Shown here in pieces: positions 18,121 through 25,993 of a DNA stretch of 64,000 nucleotides; the stretch's first letter is position 1; each line of letters opens with the position of its first letter. The notes under the pieces were generated by a model, which had not been told where the DNA came from, searched no databases, and saw nothing but the letters and a program-made list of their open reading frames with translations. Both the position numbers and the translations under genes were made by a program. Source of the stretch: Vibrio coralliilyticus ATCC BAA-450 (GTDB lineage Bacteria > Pseudomonadota > Gammaproteobacteria > Enterobacterales > Vibrionaceae); contig NZ_ACZN01000018.1 of the NCBI RefSeq assembly GCF_000176135.1, positions 124,001 to 188,000 of the forward strand, written 5' to 3'.

Positions 18121-18927
18121 TTAACGGCTATCAACAACTAACAATTTTGCACTTCTATACGCGAAATCCATGCTTTCTACTTCATTTGGACGATTGATTA
18201 TCAAATCGACTGAAGGAAGCACGACAAAAAAGACCAATGGTTCTGGGTGAAGGTACGTCCACCGTAGGTTTGAGTCAGACTTCTTATACACTTTCATATT
18301 GATAGTAAGAACTAAGCTGTCCTCAGAGAGCTGGCTGTTCTTAAAACGTCCCAATTCATGTACTGCTCCCCAAAGAGAATCGAGTGAGCGCTCGTGAGTA
18401 CTTTTTAGAAACAACTCTAGCTGTAATTTATCCTCATCGTCATTCAGTGTAGTGCTCAGCCTCTGAGTAAACCGTAGCCCATCCTCGAAGGGTAGGTAAT
18501 CTAGGTTATTGTCGACAATCTTAGAATCTAGTGGGCATAGTTGCACAGAATCAGCGGGTTGTTTGCTGGCATACAGCTCGCAAGTGAACTGCTTAATGAT
18601 GGTTTTCAAGCCTTCATGGAATTGCTTATTCTGAATGTCCTTGACTGTCACAGAGGAGCTATTCAGCACTTCAGCAAATATTTTGGCGGCGTTGTTATTA
18701 ACCTCATCGAGGTCTGCAACGTTGACATATTGATTGGACTTAATAGCGGTTTTGAGAACATTGTTTGATTCGATCACAGTAATGTCTTCGTCAGAATAAA
18801 CGGTGTCTCTAAGTGCAGGGTAATAGGGTTCTCTCTTAGGTTCTGAGAACATTGAGCACGCTGTTAGGCTCAAACCTAGAGCAACAGCGATTGATGTCTT
18901 ACCAATTGGAGTCTGCATCCTTGTCAT
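18121..18927 (-). CDS. Putative outer-membrane-anchored lipoprotein of unknown function next to the T6SS locus
   Basis: 268 residues with a lipoprotein signal: basic N-terminus, hydrophobic run, lipobox LTAC (Cys at about residue 23), then SMFSEPKREP. Asp is not at +2, so outer-membrane sorting is expected. I do not recognise the body. It is acidic and mixed alpha/beta, with FTCELYASK and SVQLCPLDSK giving two further cysteines, and ends in DFAYRSAKLLVVDSR. It is larger than a typical TssJ (about 150-190 residues) and I see no clear TssJ signature, so it is only a remote candidate for that missing lipoprotein. It lies 193 bp upstream of vgrG on the same strand. Confidence 0.65.
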   Translation of the reverse strand: MTRMQTPIGKTSIAVALGLSLTACSMFSEPKREPYYPALRDTVYSDEDITVIESNNVLKTAIKSNQYVNVADLDEVNNNAAKIFAEVLNSSSVTVKDIQNKQFHEGLKTIIKQFTCELYASKQPADSVQLCPLDSKIVDNNLDYLPFEDGLRFTQRLSTTLNDDEDKLQLELFLKSTHERSLDSLWGAVHELGRFKNSQLSEDSLVLTINMKVYKKSDSNLRWTYLHPEPLVFFVVLPSVDLIINRPNEVESMDFAYRSAKLLVVDSR

Positions 18928-19096
18928 AGATATCCATTGTTACTTCTATACTAACGATACTAATTACATATGAGAGTTAAGTCATTGTTCTTGTGTTGTT
19001 CTTGCCGATAGAGCTCACAAACAGAGATGAGAAACGAGTACTGTATTTCGTTAAAAGTCAGATACCCTTACCGAATTAACTTATACCTTAGTCTAA

Positions 19097-19108
19097 ATTG
19101 TCGACAAT
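19097..19108. promoter_or_regulatory. Operator-like palindrome 1 for the propionate regulator
   Basis: ATTGTCGACAAT, a perfect 12-bp palindrome (flanks extend it to AATTGTCGACAATT), 93 bp before the regulator gene. An identical copy lies with a 19-bp centre-to-centre distance. GntR/FCD regulators of the propionate cluster (PrpQ) are, as I recall, predicted to use this type of site. Confidence 0.8.
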
Positions 19109-19115
19109 TATCTTG

Positions 19116-19127
19116 ATTGTCGACAAT
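19116..19127. promoter_or_regulatory. Operator-like palindrome 2 for the propionate regulator
   Basis: Second exact ATTGTCGACAAT. It overlaps a weak candidate -35 (TTGATT, 19113-19118) that is 18 bases from a candidate -10 (TATTTT, 19137-19142), so binding here would block the prp promoter. The operator is seen directly; the promoter boxes are inference. Confidence 0.75.
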
Positions 19128-19200
19128 TTGATCGGCTATTTTATAGGCATGGCATAAGAACTGTTGACACATTGGGTTGAGCAGGTAAGCGAGCAAACGT

Positions 19201-19905
19201 ATGAATGATGAACTCACGACTCGTATGAAAAGTAGAGCAACAGAGAAAGAAAACACCAAATCAGAAAGCCTGACCGAAATTCTGATTGAAGCAATTGTAG
19301 AAGGTAGTTTAGAACCCGGAAGTAAGATCTCTGAGCCTGAGTTGGCGAAACGATTTGAGGTAAGCCGAGGCCCACTGCGAGAAGCCATTATGCGACTTGA
19401 AGGGCTGGGGTTGATTGAGCGCATTCCTCATGTCGGAGCACGAGTGATTACCTTTTCCCCTGAAAAGCTGGTTGAAATCTACGCAGTTAGAGAGGCATTA
19501 GAAGGTATGGCTGCGCGCTTGGCAGCACGTTATATCTCTCAGGAAGAGCTGTTGAGTTTGGAGCTATTGCTTGCCAAGCACTCAAAGCACATCGATGAAG
19601 TTGCAGGCGCTTCTTACTTTCATCAGGAAGGCGACTTTGATTTTCACTATCGCATTATTCAGGCGAGCCGCAATAGTAAGTTGATCGCGCTCTTATGTGA
19701 TGAGCTGTATCACTTGCTGCGTATGTATCGATACCAATCGCCGCGGGCTCAATCCAGACCAAAAGAAGCGCTGAACGAACACAAATTTATCCTTCAGGCG
19801 ATTCGTAATCGTGATGAGGAATTGGCCGAAATGTTGATGAGAAGGCATATCTCAGGCAGCAGACGGTTAATAGAGCAACAAATTTTACTTGCTGAAAATG
19901 ACTAG
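19201..19905 (+). CDS. prpQ: GntR-family (FCD subgroup) transcriptional regulator of the propionate operon
   Basis: 234 residues: a winged helix-turn-helix at about 35-85 (ISEPELAKRFEVSRGPLREA, then LGLIERIPHVGARV) and an all-helical FCD ligand domain from about 100 with REALEGMAARLAA and a C-terminal RRHISGSRRLIEQ. FCD domains usually bind a metal through Asp and His residues and sense a small organic acid; here probably a 2-methylcitrate cycle intermediate, by context. It is the first gene of the operon and starts 12 bp before prpB. The ribosome site before the ATG is poor. Two palindromes upstream are its likely operators. The symbol rests on context and memory of Vibrio/Shewanella clusters. 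Confidence 0.85.
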   Translation: MNDELTTRMKSRATEKENTKSESLTEILIEAIVEGSLEPGSKISEPELAKRFEVSRGPLREAIMRLEGLGLIERIPHVGARVITFSPEKLVEIYAVREALEGMAARLAARYISQEELLSLELLLAKHSKHIDEVAGASYFHQEGDFDFHYRIIQASRNSKLIALLCDELYHLLRMYRYQSPRAQSRPKEALNEHKFILQAIRNRDEELAEMLMRRHISGSRRLIEQQILLAEND

Positions 19906-19917
19906 AAGGAAACTGTC

Positions 19918-20814
19918 ATGAGTTTATCTCCAGGGGCGAAATTCAGAGCCGCCGTAGAGCAAAATGATCCTTTGCAGATTGTCGGTACGATTAACCCATA
20001 CTGCGCCATGATGGCGAAAAACATAGGCCACCAAGCGATCTATTTATCAGGTGGCGGCATTGCCAACGCATCTTACGGTCTCCCTGATTTGGGAATTACG
20101 ACCCTCAATGACGTCTTGGTCGATGTTGACCGCATTACTAACGCATGTGATCTGCCTTTATTGGTGGATATCGACACTGGTTTTGGTGGCGCATTCAATA
20201 TTGGTCGCACGATTAAAGCGATGGAAAAAGCCGGTGCTGCCGCTGTTCATATGGAAGATCAAGTCGCTCAGAAACGTTGTGGCCACAGACCAAACAAAGC
20301 CATTGTCAGTCAACAGGAAATGGTTGATCGAGTTAAAGCCGCGGTAGATGCGCGTAATGACGAGAGTTTCGTCATCATGGCTCGGACTGATGCGCTTGCA
20401 GTTGAAGGAATGGATAGCGCCATTGAGCGAGCGATTGCTTGTGTCGAAGCTGGCGCGGACATGATCTTCCCAGAGGCGATGAACAAATTAGAGCAGTATT
20501 CACAGTTCTCTGAAGCGCTAAAGCAAGCGACCGGAAAACACGTGCCTATATTGGCGAACATTACCGAATTTGGCCAAACGCCATTGTACGGTGGTGAAGA
20601 GTTAGCCAACTCAAATGTAGATATAGTGCTGTATCCATTGAGTGCTTTCAGAGCGATGAATAAAGCCGCAGAGATGGTGTACGCCCACCTGTTGAAAGAG
20701 GGAAATCAAGAAGCACTGCTTGATTCGATGCAGACGCGTAAAGAGCTCTATGCGCACCTCAAGTACCACGATTACGAAGACAAATTAGATCAGCTGTTTT
20801 CAGAAGGAAAATAG
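19918..20814 (+). CDS. prpB: 2-methylisocitrate lyase PrpB
   Basis: 298 residues, isocitrate-lyase/PEP-mutase family. It cleaves 2-methylisocitrate to pyruvate and succinate, the last step of the methylcitrate cycle. The catalytic loop K119-R-C121-G-H123 matches the family KKCGH motif; Mg-binding acids lie in VDIDTGFGGAFNIGRT and AVHMEDQVAQ; the substrate contact IMARTDALAVEG is also clear. AAGGA lies before the ATG, 12 bp after the regulator gene. Confidence 0.96.
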   Translation: MSLSPGAKFRAAVEQNDPLQIVGTINPYCAMMAKNIGHQAIYLSGGGIANASYGLPDLGITTLNDVLVDVDRITNACDLPLLVDIDTGFGGAFNIGRTIKAMEKAGAAAVHMEDQVAQKRCGHRPNKAIVSQQEMVDRVKAAVDARNDESFVIMARTDALAVEGMDSAIERAIACVEAGADMIFPEAMNKLEQYSQFSEALKQATGKHVPILANITEFGQTPLYGGEELANSNVDIVLYPLSAFRAMNKAAEMVYAHLLKEGNQEALLDSMQTRKELYAHLKYHDYEDKLDQLFSEGK

Positions 20815-20936
20815 CCAACAGAAACAAACGGAAGCCTAAGAAAAGTATCGGAAAACTTTTAATTCAATAACGTGAAACTTGTCCGAACAGAAAATGCTCC
20901 ATTCAGAGGGCAGAGCGGACAGAAAAGGAGTTCAAC

Positions 20937-22064
20937 ATGCCTACTAAAGAGATAGGTGGTGCAGGCCTACGAGGTCAAAGCGCCGGAAGCACTGCATTAT
21001 GCACCGTCGGTAAAACAGGTACAGGTCTGACGTATCGAGGTTACGATATCACTGATCTAGCTAATAACGCGCAGTTTGAAGAAGTAGCCCATCTACTGTT
21101 ACGTGGTCACTTACCGACGCAGCAGGAGCTGGATGCATACAAAACGCGTCTGATTGGCTTACGCGGTTTACCTGCTGAGCTAAAGCAAGCTTTGGAACTG
21201 GTTCCAGCAAGCGCTCACCCTATGGATGTGATGCGAACAGGTTGCTCGGTTCTTGGCAACCTTGAACAGGAAATGGATTTTTCTGAGCAACAAGGTGCGA
21301 CGGAACGAATGTTGGCGCTATTCCCAGCAATCATTTGTTACTGGTACCGCTTCAGTCATGATGGCGTTCGAATTGATACCGAAGATCAGTCTCAAGATTG
21401 TATTGGTGGCTATTTTCTTAAAATGCTCACGGACAAAGACCCGAGTGAACTGCATAAGCAGGTCATGCATTGCTCGCTGATTCTCTATGCTGAGCATGAG
21501 TTTAACGCTTCAACGTTTGCGGCTCGTGTGTGTGCCTCGACGTTGTCGGATATCCATTCTTGTATTACGGCTGCCATTGGTACTTTGCGTGGTCCACTCC
21601 ATGGTGGGGCAAACGAAGCTGCGATGGAAATGATCGAAAACTGGCAGACGCCTGATGAGGCAGAAACCAACATCATGCAGATGCTAGCCAATAAAGACAA
21701 AATTATGGGCTTTGGCCATGCTATCTATCGTGAAAGTGACCCTCGAAATGCATTAATCAAACGTTGGTCGAAAGAGCTCTCAGATAAAGTGGGCGATACA
21801 CACCTTTATGCAGTCTCTGAGCGAGTCGAATCGGTGATGAAACGTGAAAAGGGGCTGTTCTGTAATGCAGATTTCTTCCACGCTTCGGCGTACCACTTCA
21901 TGGACATTCCAACCAAGTTGTTTACACCTATCTTCGTCATGAGCCGTCTGACTGGCTGGGCTGCGCACGTTTATGAGCAACGTGCCAACAACCGTATTAT
22001 TCGCCCAAGTGCGGATTACACAGGTCCTGAGCATCAGGATTGGGTTCCTATCGAAAAGAGGTAA
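20937..22064 (+). CDS. prpC: 2-methylcitrate synthase PrpC
   Basis: 375 residues, citrate-synthase family, condensing propionyl-CoA with oxaloacetate. The catalytic triad is visible: H222 in LHGGANEAAME, H261 in GFGHAIYRESDPR, and D312 in ADFFHASAYHFM. The N-terminus GLRGQSAGSTALCTVGKTG followed by LTYRGYDITDLA is typical of PrpC rather than GltA. AAGGAG precedes the ATG. It sits 122 bp after prpB; that gap shows only a weak AT-rich hairpin. Confidence 0.95.
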   Translation: MPTKEIGGAGLRGQSAGSTALCTVGKTGTGLTYRGYDITDLANNAQFEEVAHLLLRGHLPTQQELDAYKTRLIGLRGLPAELKQALELVPASAHPMDVMRTGCSVLGNLEQEMDFSEQQGATERMLALFPAIICYWYRFSHDGVRIDTEDQSQDCIGGYFLKMLTDKDPSELHKQVMHCSLILYAEHEFNASTFAARVCASTLSDIHSCITAAIGTLRGPLHGGANEAAMEMIENWQTPDEAETNIMQMLANKDKIMGFGHAIYRESDPRNALIKRWSKELSDKVGDTHLYAVSERVESVMKREKGLFCNADFFHASAYHFMDIPTKLFTPIFVMSRLTGWAAHVYEQRANNRIIRPSADYTGPEHQDWVPIEKR

Positions 22065-22079
22065 CACCCAGTTACCCAA

Positions 22080-22109
22080 GAGCCTCCTTGCCAGCTTGTA
22101 GGGAGGCTC
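22080..22109 (+). repeat. Intercistronic hairpin between prpC and acnD
   Basis: GAGCCTCC (22080-22087) pairs with GGAGGCTC (22102-22109), loop 14 bases, no U-run. Probably an mRNA-stabilising or processing element, not a terminator, since acnD begins 36 bp later. Confidence 0.5.
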
Positions 22110-22144
22110 GGATACCCGAATATTATCTGAATGGAAGCAATGAT

Positions 22145-24736
22145 ATGAGTAGTACAGTGAATTCAAAATATCGTAAGTCGCTTCCGGGATCTCATCTTGA
22201 TTTTTTCGATGCCCGAGAAGCAGTCAATGATATTACGCCAGGAGCTTATGAGACTCTCCCTTACACGTCGCGAGTTCTTGCTGAACAATTAGTGCGACGA
22301 TGTGATCCTGAGTCTCTAACAGCCTCTCTTAAACAACTGATTGATCGCAAACGCGATTTAGACTTTCCGTGGTACCCAGCACGCGTGGTTTGTCACGATA
22401 TTTTGGGGCAAACCGCTTTAGTTGATTTAGCCGGTTTACGTGATGCAATTGCAGACCAAGGAGGTGACCCGGCTAAAGTGAACCCTGTAGTGGAAACACA
22501 GCTGATCGTTGACCACTCTCTGGCGGTGGAGCATGCGGGATTTGAATCCGATGCGTTTGAGAAAAACCGCGCGATCGAAGAGCGTCGTAATGAAGACCGT
22601 TTTCACTTTATCGAGTGGTGTAAAACGGCGTTCGAAAACGTCAGCGTTATTCCTGCAGGTAACGGCATTATGCATCAGATTAATCTGGAAAAAATGTCAC
22701 CTGTAGTGCAAGCGAAGCAAGGTATTGCTTACCCAGACACCTGTGTCGGAACTGACAGTCACACCCCACATGTGGACGCATTAGGTGTTATTGCCATTGG
22801 TGTTGGTGGGCTTGAAGCTGAAACGGTAATGTTAGGCCGACCATCAATGATGCGCCTACCAGATATTGTGGGTGTCAAGCTCACTGGTAAACGCCAGCCC
22901 GGTATTACGGCAACGGATATCGTTTTGGCAATCACTGAGTTCTTACGCAATGAGCGTGTTGTCTCATCGTACCTTGAGTTCTTCGGTGAAGGTGCCAGTG
23001 ACCTAACGATTGGTGATCGTGCAACCATTTCCAATATGACGCCTGAATACGGTGCGACAGCAGGCATGTTCTACATTGATGAACAAACGCTTACCTACCT
23101 TAAATTGACGGGTCGAGACGACCAACAAGTTGAACTGGTTGAGAACTACGCCAAGCAAACAGGCCTTTGGGCAGATGATTTAGATACGGCGCAATACGAA
23201 CGAGTGCTTGAGTTTGATTTGTCTGCAGTGACACGCAATATGGCCGGCCCTTCGAATCCACATCGCCGCTTACCAACGTCAGAGCTAGCTTCACAAGGTA
23301 TTGCAGGCCAGTGGCAAGAGAGTGAAGGTCAATTGCCAGATGGTGCGGTAATTATTGCAGCGATCACCTCTTGTACGAACACCAGTAACCCAAGAAACGT
23401 TGTCGCCGCAGGCTTGGTTGCCAAGAAAGCCAATCAATTGAGCCTTGTACGCAAGCCATGGGTGAAGTCGTCTTTCGCTCCGGGTTCAAAAGTCGCGAAG
23501 TTGTATCTTGAAGAAGCAGGTTTGCTTGAAGAGATGGAAAAACTAGGCTTTGGTATCGTCGCGTATGCGTGTACGACATGTAACGGGATGAGTGGTGCGT
23601 TAGACCCTGAGATTCAACAAGAAATCATCGACCGAGATTTGTATTCGACTGCGGTACTTTCTGGTAATCGCAACTTCGACGGGCGTATCCATCCTTATGC
23701 GAAACAAGCATTTTTGGCGTCACCGCCTTTGGTTGTAGCTTATGCGTTGGCAGGAACGATTCGCTTCGATATCGAGCGAGATGCGTTGGGTACAGACGCT
23801 GACGGCAAGCCTATCTACCTCAATGACCTCTGGCCAACTGACGAAGAAATTGACGCGGTAGTGGGCAAATACGTTAGACCTGAGCAGTTTAATCAAGTTT
23901 ATATTCAAATGTTTAAACTTGATGATGAACAAAGCAACAGTAATCCTTTATACGATTGGCGGCCGCAAAGTACATACATTCGCAGACCTCCTTATTGGGA
24001 AGGCGCTTTGGCGGGTGAAAGAACGCTGTCTTCAATGAGGCCTCTAGCAATACTCGGTGACAACATTACAACCGACCATTTGTCTCCCTCTAACGCCATT
24101 CTTGCATCCAGCGCAGCAGGGGAGTATCTAGCGAAGATGGGAGTTCCTGAAGAGGACTTTAACTCCTACGCGACTCACCGTGGAGACCACCTTACCGCGC
24201 AGCGTGCGACCTTTGCGAATCCTAAGTTGTTTAACGAAATGGTTAGAGACGAAGGTGAAGTTGTACAGGGTTCTCTGGCTCGTATTGAGCCTGAAGGAAA
24301 AGTCACGCGTATGTGGGAAGCTATCGAAACCTACATGAACCGAAAACAACCCCTCATTGTTGTTGCAGGAGCCGATTATGGTCAGGGTTCATCTCGTGAT
24401 TGGGCGGCAAAAGGCGTTCGCTTAGCAGGCGTTGAAGCTATTGTTGCCGAAGGTTTTGAGCGTATCCACAGAACCAATCTTGTGGGGATGGGCGTGCTTC
24501 CTTTGCAATTTAAAGAAGGAGTTAATCGTCAGTCGCTGATGCTTGATGGCACAGAACTTTATGACGTGATTGGTGAGATTAAACCGGGGACTGACCTTGC
24601 CTTAGTTGTGACGCGTCAGAACGGCGAAAAGCTGGACGTGCCAGTCACGTGTCGACTTGATACCGCCGACGAAGTCTCTGTTTACAACGCGGGTGGTGTA
24701 TTGCAACGTTTCGCCCAAGACTTTCTGGCTCAGTAA
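22145..24736 (+). CDS. acnD: Fe/S-dependent 2-methylcitrate dehydratase AcnD
   Basis: 863 residues, aconitase superfamily. AcnD dehydrates 2-methylcitrate and, with PrpF, replaces PrpD in many marine gammaproteobacteria. The [4Fe-4S] ligands are C410 (SCTNTSNPRN) and C476/C479 (CTTCNGMSG). The swivel domain has NITTDHLSPSN and the late GADYGQGSSRDWAAKG. The start at 22145 is preferred (GGAAG 7 bases before it; protein starts MSSTVNSKYRKSLPG); an earlier in-frame ATG at 22040 overlaps prpC and adds unrelated residues. It is followed by prpF after 9 bp. Confidence 0.95.
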   Translation: MSSTVNSKYRKSLPGSHLDFFDAREAVNDITPGAYETLPYTSRVLAEQLVRRCDPESLTASLKQLIDRKRDLDFPWYPARVVCHDILGQTALVDLAGLRDAIADQGGDPAKVNPVVETQLIVDHSLAVEHAGFESDAFEKNRAIEERRNEDRFHFIEWCKTAFENVSVIPAGNGIMHQINLEKMSPVVQAKQGIAYPDTCVGTDSHTPHVDALGVIAIGVGGLEAETVMLGRPSMMRLPDIVGVKLTGKRQPGITATDIVLAITEFLRNERVVSSYLEFFGEGASDLTIGDRATISNMTPEYGATAGMFYIDEQTLTYLKLTGRDDQQVELVENYAKQTGLWADDLDTAQYERVLEFDLSAVTRNMAGPSNPHRRLPTSELASQGIAGQWQESEGQLPDGAVIIAAITSCTNTSNPRNVVAAGLVAKKANQLSLVRKPWVKSSFAPGSKVAKLYLEEAGLLEEMEKLGFGIVAYACTTCNGMSGALDPEIQQEIIDRDLYSTAVLSGNRNFDGRIHPYAKQAFLASPPLVVAYALAGTIRFDIERDALGTDADGKPIYLNDLWPTDEEIDAVVGKYVRPEQFNQVYIQMFKLDDEQSNSNPLYDWRPQSTYIRRPPYWEGALAGERTLSSMRPLAILGDNITTDHLSPSNAILASSAAGEYLAKMGVPEEDFNSYATHRGDHLTAQRATFANPKLFNEMVRDEGEVVQGSLARIEPEGKVTRMWEAIETYMNRKQPLIVVAGADYGQGSSRDWAAKGVRLAGVEAIVAEGFERIHRTNLVGMGVLPLQFKEGVNRQSLMLDGTELYDVIGEIKPGTDLALVVTRQNGEKLDVPVTCRLDTADEVSVYNAGGVLQRFAQDFLAQ

Positions 24737-24745
24737 GGAGTGATT

Positions 24746-25936
24746 ATGAGTGAAATTAGACCGAGCCAGATAAAAGTCGCCGCGACCTATATGCGAGGCG
24801 GTACGAGTAAAGGTGTGTTCTTTAATCTATCTGATTTACCCGAGATGGCGCAAAAACCGGGAAAGGCCCGCGATGCGTTGCTGCTAAGAGTCATTGGTAG
24901 CCCAGATCCCTATGCCAAGCAAATCGACGGTATGGGAGGGGCAACTTCGAGTACAAGCAAAACCGTCATTGTTTCACCAAGCAGTCAGCCAGAGCACGAT
25001 GTGGATTACCTATTTGGACAAGTTTCTATTGATAAGCCTTTTGTTGATTGGAGCGGAAATTGTGGAAACCTATCGGCGGCGGTTGGCCCGTTTGCGATTC
25101 ATGCCGGGCTAATCCCTGCAGAGCGTATACCGGAAAATGGTGTGGTTGCTGTGAAAGTGTGGCAGGCCAATATCGGAAAAACGATTGTCATCCACGTACC
25201 TATCCGCAATGGACTTGTTCAAGAAACTGGAGACTTTGAGCTAGACGGGGTGACTTTTCCTGCGGCTGAAATTCAAGTGGACTTCATGCACCCTGCTGCG
25301 GGTGATGGAAGTATGTTCCCAACGGGAAATTTAGTCGATGATCTTGAAGTACCTGAGGTTGGTACATTTAACGCTACTTTGATTAATGCTGGTATCCCAA
25401 CAATTTTTATTGATGCCGATGCCCTTGGTTACTCTGGTACTGAGCTTCAACAAGATATCAATAGTGATGAGTTGGCATTAGCACGATTTGAAAAAATACG
25501 AGCTTACGGCGCACTAAAAATGGGGCTTATCGATAAGGTCGAAGAAGCTGAATCTCGCCAACATACCCCTAAGGTGGCTTTTGTCAGCAAAGCGAAGAGT
25601 TATCAAGCCTCAAGTGGAAAACAGGTTGATGAAAATGACGTAGATCTGCTGGTGAGAGCTTTATCTATGGGCCAGTTACATCACGCAATGATGGGAACAG
25701 CCGCAGTTGCCATTGCTTCAGCTTCTTGTGTGCCGGGGACACTAGTCAATTTGGCCGCTGGAGGTGGTGAGAAGCATTCAGTGACTTTTGGGCATCCGTC
25801 CGGAATGCTAAAAGTAGGCGCTAGGGCCACTCATTCAAACCAAGGCTGGGTAGTAGAAAAAGCCGCAATGAGCCGAAGCGCTCGTATTTTGATGGAGGGC
25901 TTTGTGCGTGTTCCCTCCAATGTCTTTGAAGAATAA
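24746..25936 (+). CDS. prpF: 2-methylaconitate cis-trans isomerase PrpF
   Basis: 396 residues, diaminopimelate-epimerase fold. It isomerises the AcnD product so that aconitase can continue the cycle. Family signatures are YMRGGTSKGVFF near the N-terminus, GMGGATSSTSKTVI, DWSGNCGNLSAAVGPFAI (with the catalytic-region Cys), HAMMGTAAVAIASAS and the C-terminal HPSGMLKVGA. The ATG at 24746 has AAGGAG five bases upstream; the in-frame GTG at 24740 lies inside that ribosome site. Confidence 0.95.
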   Translation: MSEIRPSQIKVAATYMRGGTSKGVFFNLSDLPEMAQKPGKARDALLLRVIGSPDPYAKQIDGMGGATSSTSKTVIVSPSSQPEHDVDYLFGQVSIDKPFVDWSGNCGNLSAAVGPFAIHAGLIPAERIPENGVVAVKVWQANIGKTIVIHVPIRNGLVQETGDFELDGVTFPAAEIQVDFMHPAAGDGSMFPTGNLVDDLEVPEVGTFNATLINAGIPTIFIDADALGYSGTELQQDINSDELALARFEKIRAYGALKMGLIDKVEEAESRQHTPKVAFVSKAKSYQASSGKQVDENDVDLLVRALSMGQLHHAMMGTAAVAIASASCVPGTLVNLAAGGGEKHSVTFGHPSGMLKVGARATHSNQGWVVEKAAMSRSARILMEGFVRVPSNVFEE

Positions 25937-25993
25937 ATCTCGTCGGTAACAAACCCGATGTAAGTAATGTCAGGACATACTGGAGGAAGCATT

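Noticed and set aside
18121..18927. Assigning the lipoprotein as TssJ
   Set aside because: It is too long and lacks a sequence match I can recognise; only the lipobox and location support it.
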